Under the pieces are notes generated by a model that worked only from the letters and a program-made list of their open reading frames with translations, had not been told where the DNA came from and made no database searches. The position numbers and the translations under genes were made by a program. DNA of 34,560 bases, taken from contig CANFKC010000047.1 of assembly GCA_947447265.1 (NCBI GenBank), forward strand, positions 1 to 34,560, read 5' to 3'. Origin of the DNA: Chitinophagaceae bacterium (lineage in GTDB: Bacteria > Bacteroidota > Bacteroidia > Chitinophagales > Chitinophagaceae). This document shows, piece by piece, positions 16,116 through 25,102 of this stretch; the stretch's first letter is position 1; every line of letters starts with the position of its first letter.

Positions 16116-17357
16116 TTAGGCCTGCTGTAATTCTACCAGGTGTACTTTGGTTGCAAACCACTTAACAGGCAGATTCATAATAAGGAGCCCTGAGAACATA
16201 ACGAATGCTATACCCAGAAGCGCTTCATTGATATAGGGCACAGCTATATAGCCCATTGCCGATATTCCCTGTATCATTAGGGCTATCTCATTAAGAATTA
16301 TGCCGCCGATAAAGATGAAAATACCAGCTTTGTTTTTGGGAGAAACCGAGATAGCTCCAACATGCATGCTATACCCTAAAATGAATAACGTGGTCACTCC
16401 TAACAGCACAAGGTGCAGGTAGCCAATTACAATGGGCCGGAACCCAAACGAAAGCGTGCTAAGTGACGGTATTGTGGAGCCTAACTGCAACAACACCTTA
16501 ATACTGAAAGCAAAAAGCGAAAGCGACACTACAACGTATGAGAAGGCTGACAGTTGGTTCTTCAGGAAAGTCCGTTTCGGTATTATTATAGTTACAGCCC
16601 AGGCCCAGGCCAGTACCTGCGCTATGGCAGCAGCAACAACGACCGCATATGCCCACCGCGGAATCGGCATCCACAGTGCAGAGAGGAAATAAGCAGGTAT
16701 GCACGCAAAGGCAAATAGCCTGAAGATATTTAACAGAGCGGCTGTTAGAGTTTTGTTGCTCTCGAGCTTTTCAAATAGCAGCCCCAGTATCGTGAATGCG
16801 AACCAGCCATTATACTGAAAATGCAGGAAGAAATATACCGCAGCCAGGTACCAGTTCTGGTGCATAGTTTTTGTGGCCATCATAAAGGCTAGAGAGAAGG
16901 CACCCAGGGACGATAACGCACCAAATATCGCAGCCGCCTTGAACCAAGCAAAAATGACTTTTTTCTGCCCGGTTCTATTTATGTCCGTCCATATGTATGC
17001 GGCAAAGAAATAGGATACAAAAAGCGAGCTGGTTGAAAAAAAGATTGAAAATAGTCCATAACCCTGTATGGGGAAACTTAGCAGCATGCCATAGGCGCAG
17101 ATAACGTTAGCATAAAGAAGCCAATTATACCGTTTAAAGAGATCAGTTCCTCTGTAAACAGAGAGGCGCGAAACCACAAGTGCCATAAGCGCCTGTGTAA
17201 CCCAGCCGCTAAATGCGAAATGGGAATGGCCGTGCAGTAAGTGCTTCTGGTCTATGAATGAAAGTGAGTAAGCAATTTTGTAACGAAGCACAACCCCAAT
17301 TGCCGCTACTACCAGTAAATTAAGAAATGAAATCTGTAACCATTTCCTCAGCGTCAT
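16116..17357 (-). CDS. Polytopic heme-copper-oxidase-like membrane protein of nor cluster
   Basis: A 413-aa protein with about 12 predicted membrane helices. It contains His motifs placed as in heme-copper oxidase subunit I relatives: LLHGHSHFAFSGW (near residues 41-53), YFFLHFQYNGWF (about 176-187) and GYLHLVLLGV. The FAFSGW block resembles the helix X H-x-H...F-x-G-W pattern of NorB and cbb3 subunits. NnrS-type NO-response proteins share size and topology but normally show H-x-H-E-M, which is absent. It lies between the Crp/Fnr gene and norC, so a role in NO handling or Nor assembly is likely. A candidate operator palindrome lies 47 bp upstream, inside the 3' end of the regulator gene. Confidence 0.55.
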   Translation of the reverse strand: MTLRKWLQISFLNLLVVAAIGVVLRYKIAYSLSFIDQKHLLHGHSHFAFSGWVTQALMALVVSRLSVYRGTDLFKRYNWLLYANVICAYGMLLSFPIQGYGLFSIFFSTSSLFVSYFFAAYIWTDINRTGQKKVIFAWFKAAAIFGALSSLGAFSLAFMMATKTMHQNWYLAAVYFFLHFQYNGWFAFTILGLLFEKLESNKTLTAALLNIFRLFAFACIPAYFLSALWMPIPRWAYAVVVAAAIAQVLAWAWAVTIIIPKRTFLKNQLSAFSYVVVSLSLFAFSIKVLLQLGSTIPSLSTLSFGFRPIVIGYLHLVLLGVTTLFILGYSMHVGAISVSPKNKAGIFIFIGGIILNEIALMIQGISAMGYIAVPYINEALLGIAFVMFSGLLIMNLPVKWFATKVHLVELQQA

Positions 17358-17383
17358 CTTATTTTAATTAGTATGCAAAGCAA

Positions 17384-18019
17384 CTAATTACTACAACTAC
17401 CGGATATGACTCGGGTCATATTGCCGCAATATACTTTTCCTTTTCTGATGTTGATGTCGCCTTTATCATGCATCACCCGCATTGTCCTGATAACTGTTTC
17501 TACTCTCAGGCAGGTCATATTGGCAATCTGTTGCCTGGTGAGTTTTACTTTACCACATTGGGTGCAGAAGTTGTGTTCGGTTTCTCTAAGATAGCCAATG
17601 AGTGAGGATATTCTTTCTTCTGGTTCATTGTAGAGTAATTCCTTAAGCAGGAAGAACTTAAACCTGAGCCGCTGTGCCATTAATTTTGAAAACGACATGA
17701 GTATCTCGGGATGTTCCAGCAACATCTGGTGAAACGTAGATTCGTGTAATTTGATGATAACGCAATCCTCGTCTGCGATAGCCGTAGCTGCATAAACGCC
17801 TCCATCAAACAGTGGCAGCTCCCCGAAACTCTCCCCTGGCTCAACAAGTGACTGCAGATACTCCTTGCCGTCGTTGTTGATGTTGGTCCACCGCACGAGG
17901 CCGCCAACAAGCTGGTGATAGAAATTGCAGCGTGTACCTTCCATGAAAATCATTTCGCCTTGGCTTACCTTTTTGTAAACGGCACCTAATGTGAGCAGGA
18001 AATCAATATCGACCATCAT
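17384..18019 (-). CDS. Crp/Fnr-family transcription regulator
   Basis: A 211-aa regulator with an N-terminal cyclic-nucleotide-binding-type beta roll (about 15-110, GELPLFDGGVYAATAIADEDC), a dimer helix and a C-terminal winged HTH (LTRQQIANMTCLRVETVIRTM, 160-180). E174 and R178 of VETVIR occupy the base-contacting positions of Fnr/Crp recognition helices, which read TGA cores. The Fnr-type N-terminal Cys cluster is missing. Cys152 and Cys155 (FCTQCG) precede the HTH. Position at the head of the nor operon and next to nos suggests an NO- or redox-responsive DNR/NnrR-like role. A palindrome at 18087-18108 lies 68 bp upstream of its start, suggesting autoregulation. Confidence 0.9.
   Translation of the reverse strand: MMVDIDFLLTLGAVYKKVSQGEMIFMEGTRCNFYHQLVGGLVRWTNINNDGKEYLQSLVEPGESFGELPLFDGGVYAATAIADEDCVIIKLHESTFHQMLLEHPEILMSFSKLMAQRLRFKFFLLKELLYNEPEERISSLIGYLRETEHNFCTQCGKVKLTRQQIANMTCLRVETVIRTMRVMHDKGDINIRKGKVYCGNMTRVISGSCSN
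17404..17421. promoter_or_regulatory. Candidate Crp/Fnr operator (site A)
   Basis: Perfect palindrome ATATGAC-TCGG-GTCATAT, 47 bp upstream of the 16116-17357 gene and inside the 3' end of the regulator gene. It shares the ATGAC-N4-(G/A)TCAT core with sites at 18087 and 25738. Confidence 0.45.
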
Positions 18020-18086
18020 AGCAAAATAATTTGTAAGGTAAAACTAGCGGGAAGCAGATGCTTTGGAGATGACCTTGCGCACCCCT

Positions 18087-18108
18087 AAACATGACAAGGA
18101 TCATGTTT
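18087..18108. promoter_or_regulatory. Candidate Crp/Fnr operator (site B)
   Basis: AAACATGA-CAAGGA-TCATGTTT, an 8-bp-arm perfect palindrome between the regulator gene (68 bp from its start) and the nos operon (181 bp from the cytochrome start). It could serve both divergent units. Confidence 0.55.
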
Positions 18109-18288
18109 CATTTTTTTCATTACGCAAAAATTCACACAAACCCTTACCAGCGTTGACTTGTCATCATATTTTCCCGGACAATGAGATTGGACAGAGAAAC
18201 AAAAATTTGTGTTTATGATTGAACGCATAAACAAGAGGTAGCAGGTGTTATAATCTTGCACTATCATTTTAACCAACAAATCAGAAAT

Positions 18289-18768
18289 ATGAAAAAACTA
18301 TTGTTCTTAGCTGTTATCTGTGCAGTGTTTGCAGCATGTGGAGGTAGTTCCACTCCCGAAAAGAATCCTTACGTGCAAGAAGGCGCCGCTGACAAAAAAG
18401 AATCTACCGGAAATCCTTCGTATGACCCCAAAAGGGGGGAAGGCAAATTTACACATGTAGATATTGCCCCGGCATTGGATCCCTCCATGGCAGACAATGG
18501 TAAAAAAGTCTTCGAAGTAAAGTGCAATAGCTGTCATAAAACGACAGATGAAAAGTTGGTAGGCCCGGGATGGAAAGGCGTTACCAGCAGGCACACACCA
18601 GAGTGGATCATGAATTTCGTAACCAATACAGATGAAATGATCAATAAAGACCCCAAAGCACAAGCACAACTAGAAATTTGCCTGGTAAGGATGCCCAACC
18701 AGAACCTAAGCGATGACGATGCCCGTGCTCTGTATGAATTTATGAGAAAGAATGACGGAGTAAAATAG
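18289..18768 (+). CDS. Lipoprotein c-type cytochrome, first gene of nos operon
   Basis: The start is taken as ATG 18289 (MKKLLFLAVICAVFAAC), because it gives a clean lipoprotein signal with lipobox VFAAC; an upstream TTG at 18256 would add 11 unlikely residues. The mature protein has a single heme domain with VFEVKCNSCHKTTDEKLVGPGWKGV (CNSCH, about residues 83-87) and a probable axial Met in LVRMPNQNLSDDDARALYEFM. It is a monoheme cytochrome c tethered to the cell envelope, likely passing electrons to NosZ. The gene is 44 bp upstream of nosZ. A comparable cytochrome precedes clade II nosZ in many Bacteroidota. Confidence 0.85.
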   Translation: MKKLLFLAVICAVFAACGGSSTPEKNPYVQEGAADKKESTGNPSYDPKRGEGKFTHVDIAPALDPSMADNGKKVFEVKCNSCHKTTDEKLVGPGWKGVTSRHTPEWIMNFVTNTDEMINKDPKAQAQLEICLVRMPNQNLSDDDARALYEFMRKNDGVK

Positions 18769-18812
18769 CTATTACCGATATCGGAAATGGTAACAATAAA
18801 AACAATTATTTT

Positions 18813-20804
18813 ATGAGACACCTCAAATATCTTCCAGTCATAGGGGCAGTAGCACTTGTAGTTGGGATGAATGCCTGCAAACCTAAAAATGCAGGTAATG
18901 CAGTAACTGGTGACGCCGCGGCAAAAGCATACGTAGCGCCCGGCAAATACGATGAATTCTACAACTTTCTCTCTGGCGGCTTCAGTGGGCAAATGAGCGT
19001 TTATGGCCTGCCGAGTGGTAGGTTGTTACGTGTGATCCCTGTATTTTCTGTTGACCCGGAGAAGGGATATGGTTATAGCGAGGAAACCAAGCCTATGCTG
19101 AACACTTCGCACGGCTTTGTGCCGTGGGATGACCTTCACCACCCGGAATTATCGCAAACCAATGGTGAAATAGACGGCAGATGGATATTCGGCAATGCCA
19201 ATAACACACCCCGTGTAGCCAGGATTGACCTCGCTACCTTCAGGACCGCCGAGATAATAGAATTGCCTAATAGCGGCGGTAACCATAGCTCTCCATTCAT
19301 TACAGAGAATACAGAGTATGTTGTCGCGGGAACCCGTTTTAGTGTGCCTCCTGACTATGAAAATGGCGATATCCCCATTAACACATACAAGAAGAACTTT
19401 AAAGGCCATATCAGCTTTATAAGCGTTGGTAAAGAAGATGGTAAAATGGAACTGGCATTCCAGATAGAATGCCCGGGTGTGAATTTTGATCTTTCTCATG
19501 CGGGTAAAGGAAAATCGCACGGATGGTTCTTCTTTAGCTGCTACAATACCGAGCAAGCCAACACACTACTGGAAGTGAATGCATCGCAGCGCGATAAAGA
19601 CTTCATAATGGCAGTAAACTGGAAGAAAGCTGAGGAATACCTGAAAGCGGGAAAGGGTAAAAAGATACCAACAAAGTATGCCCATAACGTGTATAACGAA
19701 AAGACCCACACCGCAAATTCTGAAATGAAAACTGAAGTAACGGTACTCGACTCCAAAGAGTTAAAGGATATCTGTTACTTTATTCCTTGCCCTAAATCAC
19801 CACACGGTTGCGATGTAGACCCAACTGGTGAATACATAGTAGGTAGCGGAAAACTAGCGGCATTAATCCCTGTATTCAGTTTTGATAAGATAATGAAGGC
19901 GATTGCCGACAAGGCGTATGAAGGCGATTTTGAAGGGATTCCCGTCATAAAATACGACGCTGCCCTATATGGCGAAGTGAAAAAGCCAGGCCTGGGACCG
20001 TTGCATACAGAGTTTGATGGCAAAGGCAATGCCTATACTTCATTCTTCGTATCAAGCGAAGTGGTAAAATGGAATATCAAAGACCTGAAAGTGCTTGACA
20101 GGGCACCGACCTTTTATTCTGTAGGCCACTTATGCGTACCTGGTGGGGACACTAAGAAGCCAAATGCAAAGTACATGATCGCTTATAACAAAATAACCAA
20201 AGACAGGTACCTGCCGACAGGCCCGGAATTGGCCCAAAGTGCACAGTTGTTCGATATCAGTGGAGATAAGATGCAACTGATACTTGACTTCCCCACCATT
20301 GGTGAACCTCACTATGCACAGGCTGTAGCTGCAGATGTAATTAAAAACCGTTCGGTTAAGTTCTTTAAGATTGACGAAAATACTAACCCATATGTATCGA
20401 AAGGTGAAGGCACCACAAAAGTGGTACGTGAAGGAAACAAGATACATGTGTACATGACTGCGATAAGGTCGCACTTCTCGCCCGACAATATAGAAGGTGT
20501 GAGAATGGGCGATGAGGTTTACTTCCACGTAACCAACCTGGAACAAGACTGGGATGTTCCTCATGGCTTTGCCGTAAAGGGTGCAGTAAATGCCGAACTT
20601 TTAATAATGCCGGGTGAGACACAGACGTTGAAATGGGTTCCTGATCGCGTTGGCATCTTCCCTATATATTGTACCGATTTCTGTAGTGCACTGCACCAGG
20701 AAATGCAAGGATATGTAAGGGTTTCACCTGCAGGCAGTAGCGTTCCTTTAATGTTCAGTACGGGTAAGAACCAGCCCGCCCCGGAAAGCGCAACAGCCAA
20801 GTAA
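18813..20804 (+). CDS. nosZ: Nitrous-oxide reductase NosZ, clade II (Sec-type)
   Basis: A 663-aa copper enzyme that reduces N2O to N2 in the periplasm. The N-terminus is a Sec signal ending in a lipobox-like GMNAC (Cys22), with no twin-arginine motif, which marks clade II. The seven CuZ histidines can be placed: H109, H110 (LHHPELS), H157 (GGNHSSP), H331 (SPHGCD), H398 (GPLHTEF), H439 (VGHLCVPGG) and H500 (GEPHYAQ). The C-terminal cupredoxin domain has CuA ligands H584 (DVPHGF), C620, C624, H628 and M631 (IYCTDFCSALHQEMQGY). Length and all ligands are intact. The next operon genes, after a 114-bp gap holding a stem-loop, supply its copper centre. Confidence 0.98.
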   Translation: MRHLKYLPVIGAVALVVGMNACKPKNAGNAVTGDAAAKAYVAPGKYDEFYNFLSGGFSGQMSVYGLPSGRLLRVIPVFSVDPEKGYGYSEETKPMLNTSHGFVPWDDLHHPELSQTNGEIDGRWIFGNANNTPRVARIDLATFRTAEIIELPNSGGNHSSPFITENTEYVVAGTRFSVPPDYENGDIPINTYKKNFKGHISFISVGKEDGKMELAFQIECPGVNFDLSHAGKGKSHGWFFFSCYNTEQANTLLEVNASQRDKDFIMAVNWKKAEEYLKAGKGKKIPTKYAHNVYNEKTHTANSEMKTEVTVLDSKELKDICYFIPCPKSPHGCDVDPTGEYIVGSGKLAALIPVFSFDKIMKAIADKAYEGDFEGIPVIKYDAALYGEVKKPGLGPLHTEFDGKGNAYTSFFVSSEVVKWNIKDLKVLDRAPTFYSVGHLCVPGGDTKKPNAKYMIAYNKITKDRYLPTGPELAQSAQLFDISGDKMQLILDFPTIGEPHYAQAVAADVIKNRSVKFFKIDENTNPYVSKGEGTTKVVREGNKIHVYMTAIRSHFSPDNIEGVRMGDEVYFHVTNLEQDWDVPHGFAVKGAVNAELLIMPGETQTLKWVPDRVGIFPIYCTDFCSALHQEMQGYVRVSPAGSSVPLMFSTGKNQPAPESATAK

Positions 20805-20839
20805 GCCCGAAAGGAAAGTAATTATGAATGAATATTGAG

Positions 20840-20892
20840 TTTCGGCTTATCATACAGAGTGGTTACATCTGATGTGGTAAGCCGAAATTTTT
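20840..20892 (+). terminator. Stem-loop between nosZ and nosL, possible partial terminator
   Basis: Ten-bp stem TTTCGGCTTA / TAAGCCGAAA (20840-20849 and 20878-20887) with a 28-nt loop that can form an inner ACATC / GATGT hairpin, followed by TTTTTC. It may lower transcription of the accessory genes or stabilise the nosZ mRNA. Confidence 0.6.
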
Positions 20893-20918
20893 CAAAGAGT
20901 ACTAAATAAACAATAGCC

Positions 20919-21923
20919 GTGAAACACAATAAATTGAGCGTTTGGACCAGGTTGCTGCAAGTCATATGCGGCATAGGGCTTTTTACGGTTTTGTTTACCC
21001 CAATTTGGAGAATTGACCTGGATGCACCACAATACCCGGAAGGATTGAGACTTAACATTCATGCCAATGGCATAAGAGGCAACGTAGACATCATCAATGG
21101 ATTAAACCACTACATTGGCATGAAAACATTGCATAACGAAGACTTTTTTGAATTTACGATCCTGCCTTACTGTATCAGTTTTTTTGGAGCGTTATTTATT
21201 ATCGTAGCGTTGATTAACCGGAAGAAATGGTTCTACAGTTCCTTTTTCCTGTTTGTCGCATTTGGCATTATTGTGATGATTGACTTTTGGCGCTGGGAAT
21301 ACAATTACGGGCACAACCTTGACCCACACGCAGCAATAGTAGTGCCTGGCATGGCCTATCAACCGCCTTTGATAGGATTTAAGCAGCTGTTGAATTTTGG
21401 TGCATTCTCTGTCCCTGATATTGGTGGCTGGATATTTATAGGTGCTGGGGCATTAATGCTTTTGGGAGTCGTAATTGAGTGGAAGAGCACACTTAAATTT
21501 AAGAAAGCGGCATTGCCTTTTGCCGCTATCATAATTTTGTTGATGGGTAGCTGTAAAATTGAACCGCAGAAAATTGCAGTTGGAAAAGACAATTGCGCAT
21601 TTTGTAAAATGACAATATCCGATCCTCGCTTTGGCGCAGAGATACAAACCAGCACCGGCAAAGCCTTTAAGTTCGATGATATTCATTGCATGAATGAATT
21701 CGTCAAATCAATGCAGTCGGATTGGAAAAAGAACACCACATTTTACTTCACCGATTATTGCAGCACCCACGAACTTGTGGAGGCATCAAAAAGCGTACTA
21801 CTGAAGAGCGCGGAACTTAAATGCCCTATGGATGGCCACTTAGCGGCATTCAGTAACCTCGATAGTCTAAATGCAGTAAAGGCCGTATACCATGGCGATT
21901 CAATAACCTGGGAGCAATTATAA
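20919..21923 (+). CDS. nosL: Membrane-domain/NosL fusion protein
   Basis: A 334-aa protein with a GTG start. Residues 1-195 form a membrane domain with helices around 10-28, 80-98, 105-123 and 168-187. The C-terminal ~120 residues are NosL, the copper chaperone for the CuZ site of NosZ. Its metal site CAFCKMTISDPRFGAEI spans 226-242, followed by FDDIHCM. Between them lies FAAIIILLMGSC, which looks like an internal lipoprotein signal with lipobox MGSC (Cys212), the normal start of NosL. The fusion places NosL outside the membrane. It lies 114 bp past nosZ, and its stop overlaps the nosD start. Confidence 0.85.
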   Translation: MKHNKLSVWTRLLQVICGIGLFTVLFTPIWRIDLDAPQYPEGLRLNIHANGIRGNVDIINGLNHYIGMKTLHNEDFFEFTILPYCISFFGALFIIVALINRKKWFYSSFFLFVAFGIIVMIDFWRWEYNYGHNLDPHAAIVVPGMAYQPPLIGFKQLLNFGAFSVPDIGGWIFIGAGALMLLGVVIEWKSTLKFKKAALPFAAIIILLMGSCKIEPQKIAVGKDNCAFCKMTISDPRFGAEIQTSTGKAFKFDDIHCMNEFVKSMQSDWKKNTTFYFTDYCSTHELVEASKSVLLKSAELKCPMDGHLAAFSNLDSLNAVKAVYHGDSITWEQL

Positions 21924-23161
21924 TGAAGGCGATAATCCTAATATTGTGTTCTTGCCTTTGCCTCAGTATAATTGCGCAATGTACAACGGTACGTGTAGGT
22001 AAACAGCAGGCAATTACAACGATAACCGATGGGGTAATGAAAGCTGGCAACAATGATACCATTATCGTAGAATCCGGCACCTATCATGAAAAGAACTTGG
22101 TTATTGCCAAGCCGATTGTGTTGCTTGGTATCAATCATCCGGTATTGGACGGCGACCACAAATACGAGCCTGTCTCTATCAAAGCTGACAATGTGGTCTT
22201 CGATGGTTTTAAGGTATGTAATTCTGCCATATCCAGCATTGTTGACTATGGCGGCATCAAAATATACAATAGGCGCTATGTAACCATAAGTAATAATATT
22301 CTTGAAGACTGCTTCTTTGGTATCTATTCTCAGAACTGCCAGGGTTGTATCATCAAAGGAAATAAGCTGACGGCACGCCAGGCGCAGGAGCAGCAAAGTG
22401 GTAATGGCATACACTGCTGGAAATGTGATAGCATGCAGATAATAGCGAACACCATAACCGGGCATCGCGATGGCATCTACTTTGAATTTGTCACCAACTC
22501 AATAATATGGAGGAACATTTCGACAAAGAACATGCGTTACGGTTTGCATTTCATGTTCTCCAACAGCGACACCTATGCTGCCAATGTCTTTGAAAACAAC
22601 GGTGCCGGTGTGGCAGTTATGTTTTCGCATCATGTAAAAATGTTTCACAATTATTTTAAAGAGAATTGGGGCGATGCGGCTTATGGCATTTTGCTCAAGG
22701 AAATATCAGACAGCTACATAGATGGCAATAAATTTGAAAAAAATACTAGCGGCATATTCATTGAAGGAGCAAGTAGAATAGAAATGTACAATAACAGCTT
22801 TAAAGACAATGGCTGGGGGCTTAAGATACAAGCCAGCTGTATGGATATTGTTTTGAAAAACAACAACTTCATTGGCAATACTTTCGATGTTGGGACCAAT
22901 GGCTCACTGGTGCTCAACACCTTTACCCACAACTACTGGGATAAGTATGAAGGGTACGACCTTAACCGGGATAAAATTGGCGACGTACCCTATCGGCCGG
23001 TAAGTATGTTCAGTATGGTTGTAGAGAAGAATCCACCTGCTATGATATTGTTTCGCAGCCTTATAACGGTCCTCATGGACAAATCAGAAAAAGTAATACC
23101 TAGCCTGACCCCCGAAAACCTAAGAGACGATCACCCTCTAATGAAACCTTTACAATTATGA
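21923..23161 (+). CDS. nosD: Periplasmic copper-site assembly protein NosD
   Basis: A 412-aa periplasmic protein needed to build the CuZ centre of NosZ, acting with the NosFY transporter. An N-terminal signal peptide (MKAIILILCSCLCLSIIAQ) is followed by a right-handed parallel beta-helix of NosD/CASH repeats. These are visible as recurrent G-I/F-x-x-x-x-x...N-x-I-x-x-N units between residues 60 and 330, for example NILEDCFFGIYSQNCQGCII. The C-terminal part contains NYWDKYEGYDLNRDKIGDVPYRP, typical of NosD. The start codon overlaps the nosL stop by one base and the end overlaps nosF by four, so expression is translationally coupled. Confidence 0.95.
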   Translation: MKAIILILCSCLCLSIIAQCTTVRVGKQQAITTITDGVMKAGNNDTIIVESGTYHEKNLVIAKPIVLLGINHPVLDGDHKYEPVSIKADNVVFDGFKVCNSAISSIVDYGGIKIYNRRYVTISNNILEDCFFGIYSQNCQGCIIKGNKLTARQAQEQQSGNGIHCWKCDSMQIIANTITGHRDGIYFEFVTNSIIWRNISTKNMRYGLHFMFSNSDTYAANVFENNGAGVAVMFSHHVKMFHNYFKENWGDAAYGILLKEISDSYIDGNKFEKNTSGIFIEGASRIEMYNNSFKDNGWGLKIQASCMDIVLKNNNFIGNTFDVGTNGSLVLNTFTHNYWDKYEGYDLNRDKIGDVPYRPVSMFSMVVEKNPPAMILFRSLITVLMDKSEKVIPSLTPENLRDDHPLMKPLQL

Positions 23162-23868
23162 TAGAGGCGATTAACATCAACAAAAGCTTTGGCAAACTAC
23201 AGGTGCTGAATGACATTTCGTTTTCCAGTGGCGTTGGCGAGTGTATTGCTTTAATAGGGCCAAATGGCTGCGGCAAGACAACACTCATCAAATGCCTTTT
23301 GGGAATGGTTGTACCCGATTCCGGCGGCTTCAGATTCAAGGGCGAGGATATTGCTAAAGGATGGGCTTACCGGTCATTGATTGGTTATATGCCGCAGATA
23401 GGCAGATATCCTGAGAATATGAAGATAGGCCAGGTGATGGATATGCTCACGGATATAAGGCAGAAGCACGACGGGCTTGATGAAGACCTGATTGGCGCCT
23501 TTCAACTTAAAAAGCTATACAACAAAAGGATGGGCACTCTGTCGGGAGGTACTATGCAAAAGGTGAGTGCCTCCATTGCTTTCCTTTTTCGCCCGGAAGT
23601 ACTTATACTCGATGAGCCAACTGCAGGACTAGACCCGATAGCGTCAGAAATTCTAAAAGAAAAAATACTCGTCGAAAAGCAGAACGGAAAACTATTCCTG
23701 ATAACATCCCATATTCTCAGCGAGCTGGATGACCTCGTTTCGCATATTGTGTACATGCAGGATGGCCATATCATTTTCTACAAAGCCATTGATGCACTAA
23801 AAACAGAAGTTGGTGAAACTAAACTAGCTAAAGCAGTAGCTCATTTTATGAACAATACAACATCATGA
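23158..23868 (+). CDS. nosF: ABC transporter ATP-binding protein NosF
   Basis: A 236-aa cytoplasmic ATPase of the NosFY exporter required for CuZ assembly. All ABC elements are present: Walker A GPNGCGKTT (34-42), Q-loop MPQIGRYPENM, signature LSGGTMQK, Walker B ILDEPTAGLDP and the switch His in ITSHILSE. It overlaps nosD and nosY by four bases each (ATGA type). Confidence 0.96.
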   Translation: MIEAININKSFGKLQVLNDISFSSGVGECIALIGPNGCGKTTLIKCLLGMVVPDSGGFRFKGEDIAKGWAYRSLIGYMPQIGRYPENMKIGQVMDMLTDIRQKHDGLDEDLIGAFQLKKLYNKRMGTLSGGTMQKVSASIAFLFRPEVLILDEPTAGLDPIASEILKEKILVEKQNGKLFLITSHILSELDDLVSHIVYMQDGHIIFYKAIDALKTEVGETKLAKAVAHFMNNTTS

Positions 23869-24632
23869 TAAAGATCGTCAAATATATACTCCTGGATATT
23901 CTCAGGAACAAAATAGTCCTCGCTTATACCTTATTCCTGCTGGCTATTTCATTCACTGTGTTCAGCCTTGAAGATAGTGTTCAGAAAGGGTTGCTCAGCC
24001 TGCTTAATCTCATATTATTCATTGTACCATTGGTGAACATTATATTTTCCACCATTTACATTTATAACAGCTCCGAGTTTATTGAGCTATTGCTTAGTCA
24101 GCCTATTAAGCGCCGAAGTATCTGGCTGAGTTTGTTTATAGGTTTGGCCAGTGCATTATCTATTTCATTTCTTATAGGCGCGGGAATACCTGTTATATTG
24201 TACTGCAGTTCTGCCACCGGGCTTATGATGGTGCTGATGGGAGTACTCATTTCCATAATCTTTGTTTCTATTGCTATGCTGGCCACCGTGAAAACGCGGG
24301 ATAAAGCCAAAGGTATTGGTGTAGCAATAATGTTATGGCTCTATTTTTCGCTAGTTTTTGATGGCCTTGTTCTGTTTTTATTATTCCAATTCGCCGACTA
24401 TCCACTGGAGCAACCAATGATTGGGCTTACCGCCTTTAACCCCTTAGATCTTGGCCGGATAATGATACTGCTTAAGATGGATGTTTCGGCCCTAATGGGG
24501 TACACAGGCGCAATATTCAAAGACTTCTTTGGTACCCAAAAAGGACTCGCCCTTTCCATCTTCGTTATGCTTTTATGGATCTGTTTACCCCTATTGTTTT
24601 CGTTAAGAAAGTTTAACCGTAAAGACCTTTAG
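23865..24632 (+). CDS. nosY: ABC transporter permease NosY
   Basis: A 255-aa membrane permease partner of NosF. About six hydrophobic segments are visible: near 8-30, 42-68, 100-120, 122-145, 158-178 and 230-250. The pattern ILLDILRNKIVLAYTLFL at the N-terminus and the SQPIKRRSIWLSLFIG segment after helix 2 are typical of ABC-2 type permeases of the NosY group. It is translationally coupled to nosF. Confidence 0.94.
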   Translation: MIKIVKYILLDILRNKIVLAYTLFLLAISFTVFSLEDSVQKGLLSLLNLILFIVPLVNIIFSTIYIYNSSEFIELLLSQPIKRRSIWLSLFIGLASALSISFLIGAGIPVILYCSSATGLMMVLMGVLISIIFVSIAMLATVKTRDKAKGIGVAIMLWLYFSLVFDGLVLFLLFQFADYPLEQPMIGLTAFNPLDLGRIMILLKMDVSALMGYTGAIFKDFFGTQKGLALSIFVMLLWICLPLLFSLRKFNRKDL

Positions 24633-24634
24633 TT

Positions 24635-25024
24635 ATGAAAACAGACATACAGGATATAGAAGATATACAGGCCCTAGTAGATAGTTTTTATGAAAAGGTA
24701 AAGCGTAATGAAATCATAGGTGCGCTGTTCGCACATGTAAATTGGGAAAAGCATTTACCGGTCATGTATTTATTCTGGGAGAATGCTTTGTTTTTTACCG
24801 GTGGCTATACGGGCAATCCATTAAAAACCCACCGCGCGTTTCATGAAAGGAACCCACTTAGCCCCGAACATTTTATGGAATGGCAACGCCTTTTTCTCTC
24901 GACAGTCAACGAACTATTCGCAGGTGAAAAAGCTGAATTAGCCAAGCAAAGGGCATTGAGCATATCTACCGTGATGCAGATAAAGATATTTCAAGGCAAT
25001 GGCGAAACCAACAGGGAGCAATAA
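24635..25024 (+). CDS. Group III truncated haemoglobin
   Basis: A 129-aa haem protein of the TrHb3 class. Conserved features are DIQALVDSFYEKVKRNEIIGALF at the N-terminus, the YLFWENALFFTGGYTGNPLKTH stretch around the haem pocket with the probable proximal His in KTHRAFHERN, and HFMEWQRLFLSTVNELFAGEKA at the C-terminus. Such proteins bind NO and O2 and often accompany denitrification genes, which suggests NO detoxification. It lies 2 bp after nosY, so it is the last gene of the nos operon, and it is followed by a terminator. Confidence 0.92.
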   Translation: MKTDIQDIEDIQALVDSFYEKVKRNEIIGALFAHVNWEKHLPVMYLFWENALFFTGGYTGNPLKTHRAFHERNPLSPEHFMEWQRLFLSTVNELFAGEKAELAKQRALSISTVMQIKIFQGNGETNREQ

Positions 25025-25055
25025 GCGGGCAATGTCGTTTTTCCTTATAACAATA

Positions 25056-25079
25056 AGGGCTGCAAATAATCGCAGCCCT
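25056..25079. terminator. Bidirectional terminator after nos operon
   Basis: Eight-bp stem AGGGCTGC / GCAGCCCT with an 8-nt loop, between the convergent haemoglobin and fasciclin genes. Confidence 0.75.
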
Positions 25080-25102
25080 ATGTATTTATAACACCTAAAA
25101 CC

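Noticed and set aside
18154-18163. TGAC-TT-GTCA palindrome upstream of the nos operon, considered as a fourth regulator site
   Set aside because: The half-site gap is 2 bp instead of 4, so it does not fit the geometry of the other three sites.
19149-19556. Long minus-strand open frames opposite nosZ
   Set aside because: Shadows of nosZ; their sequences show no domain and nosZ is unambiguous.
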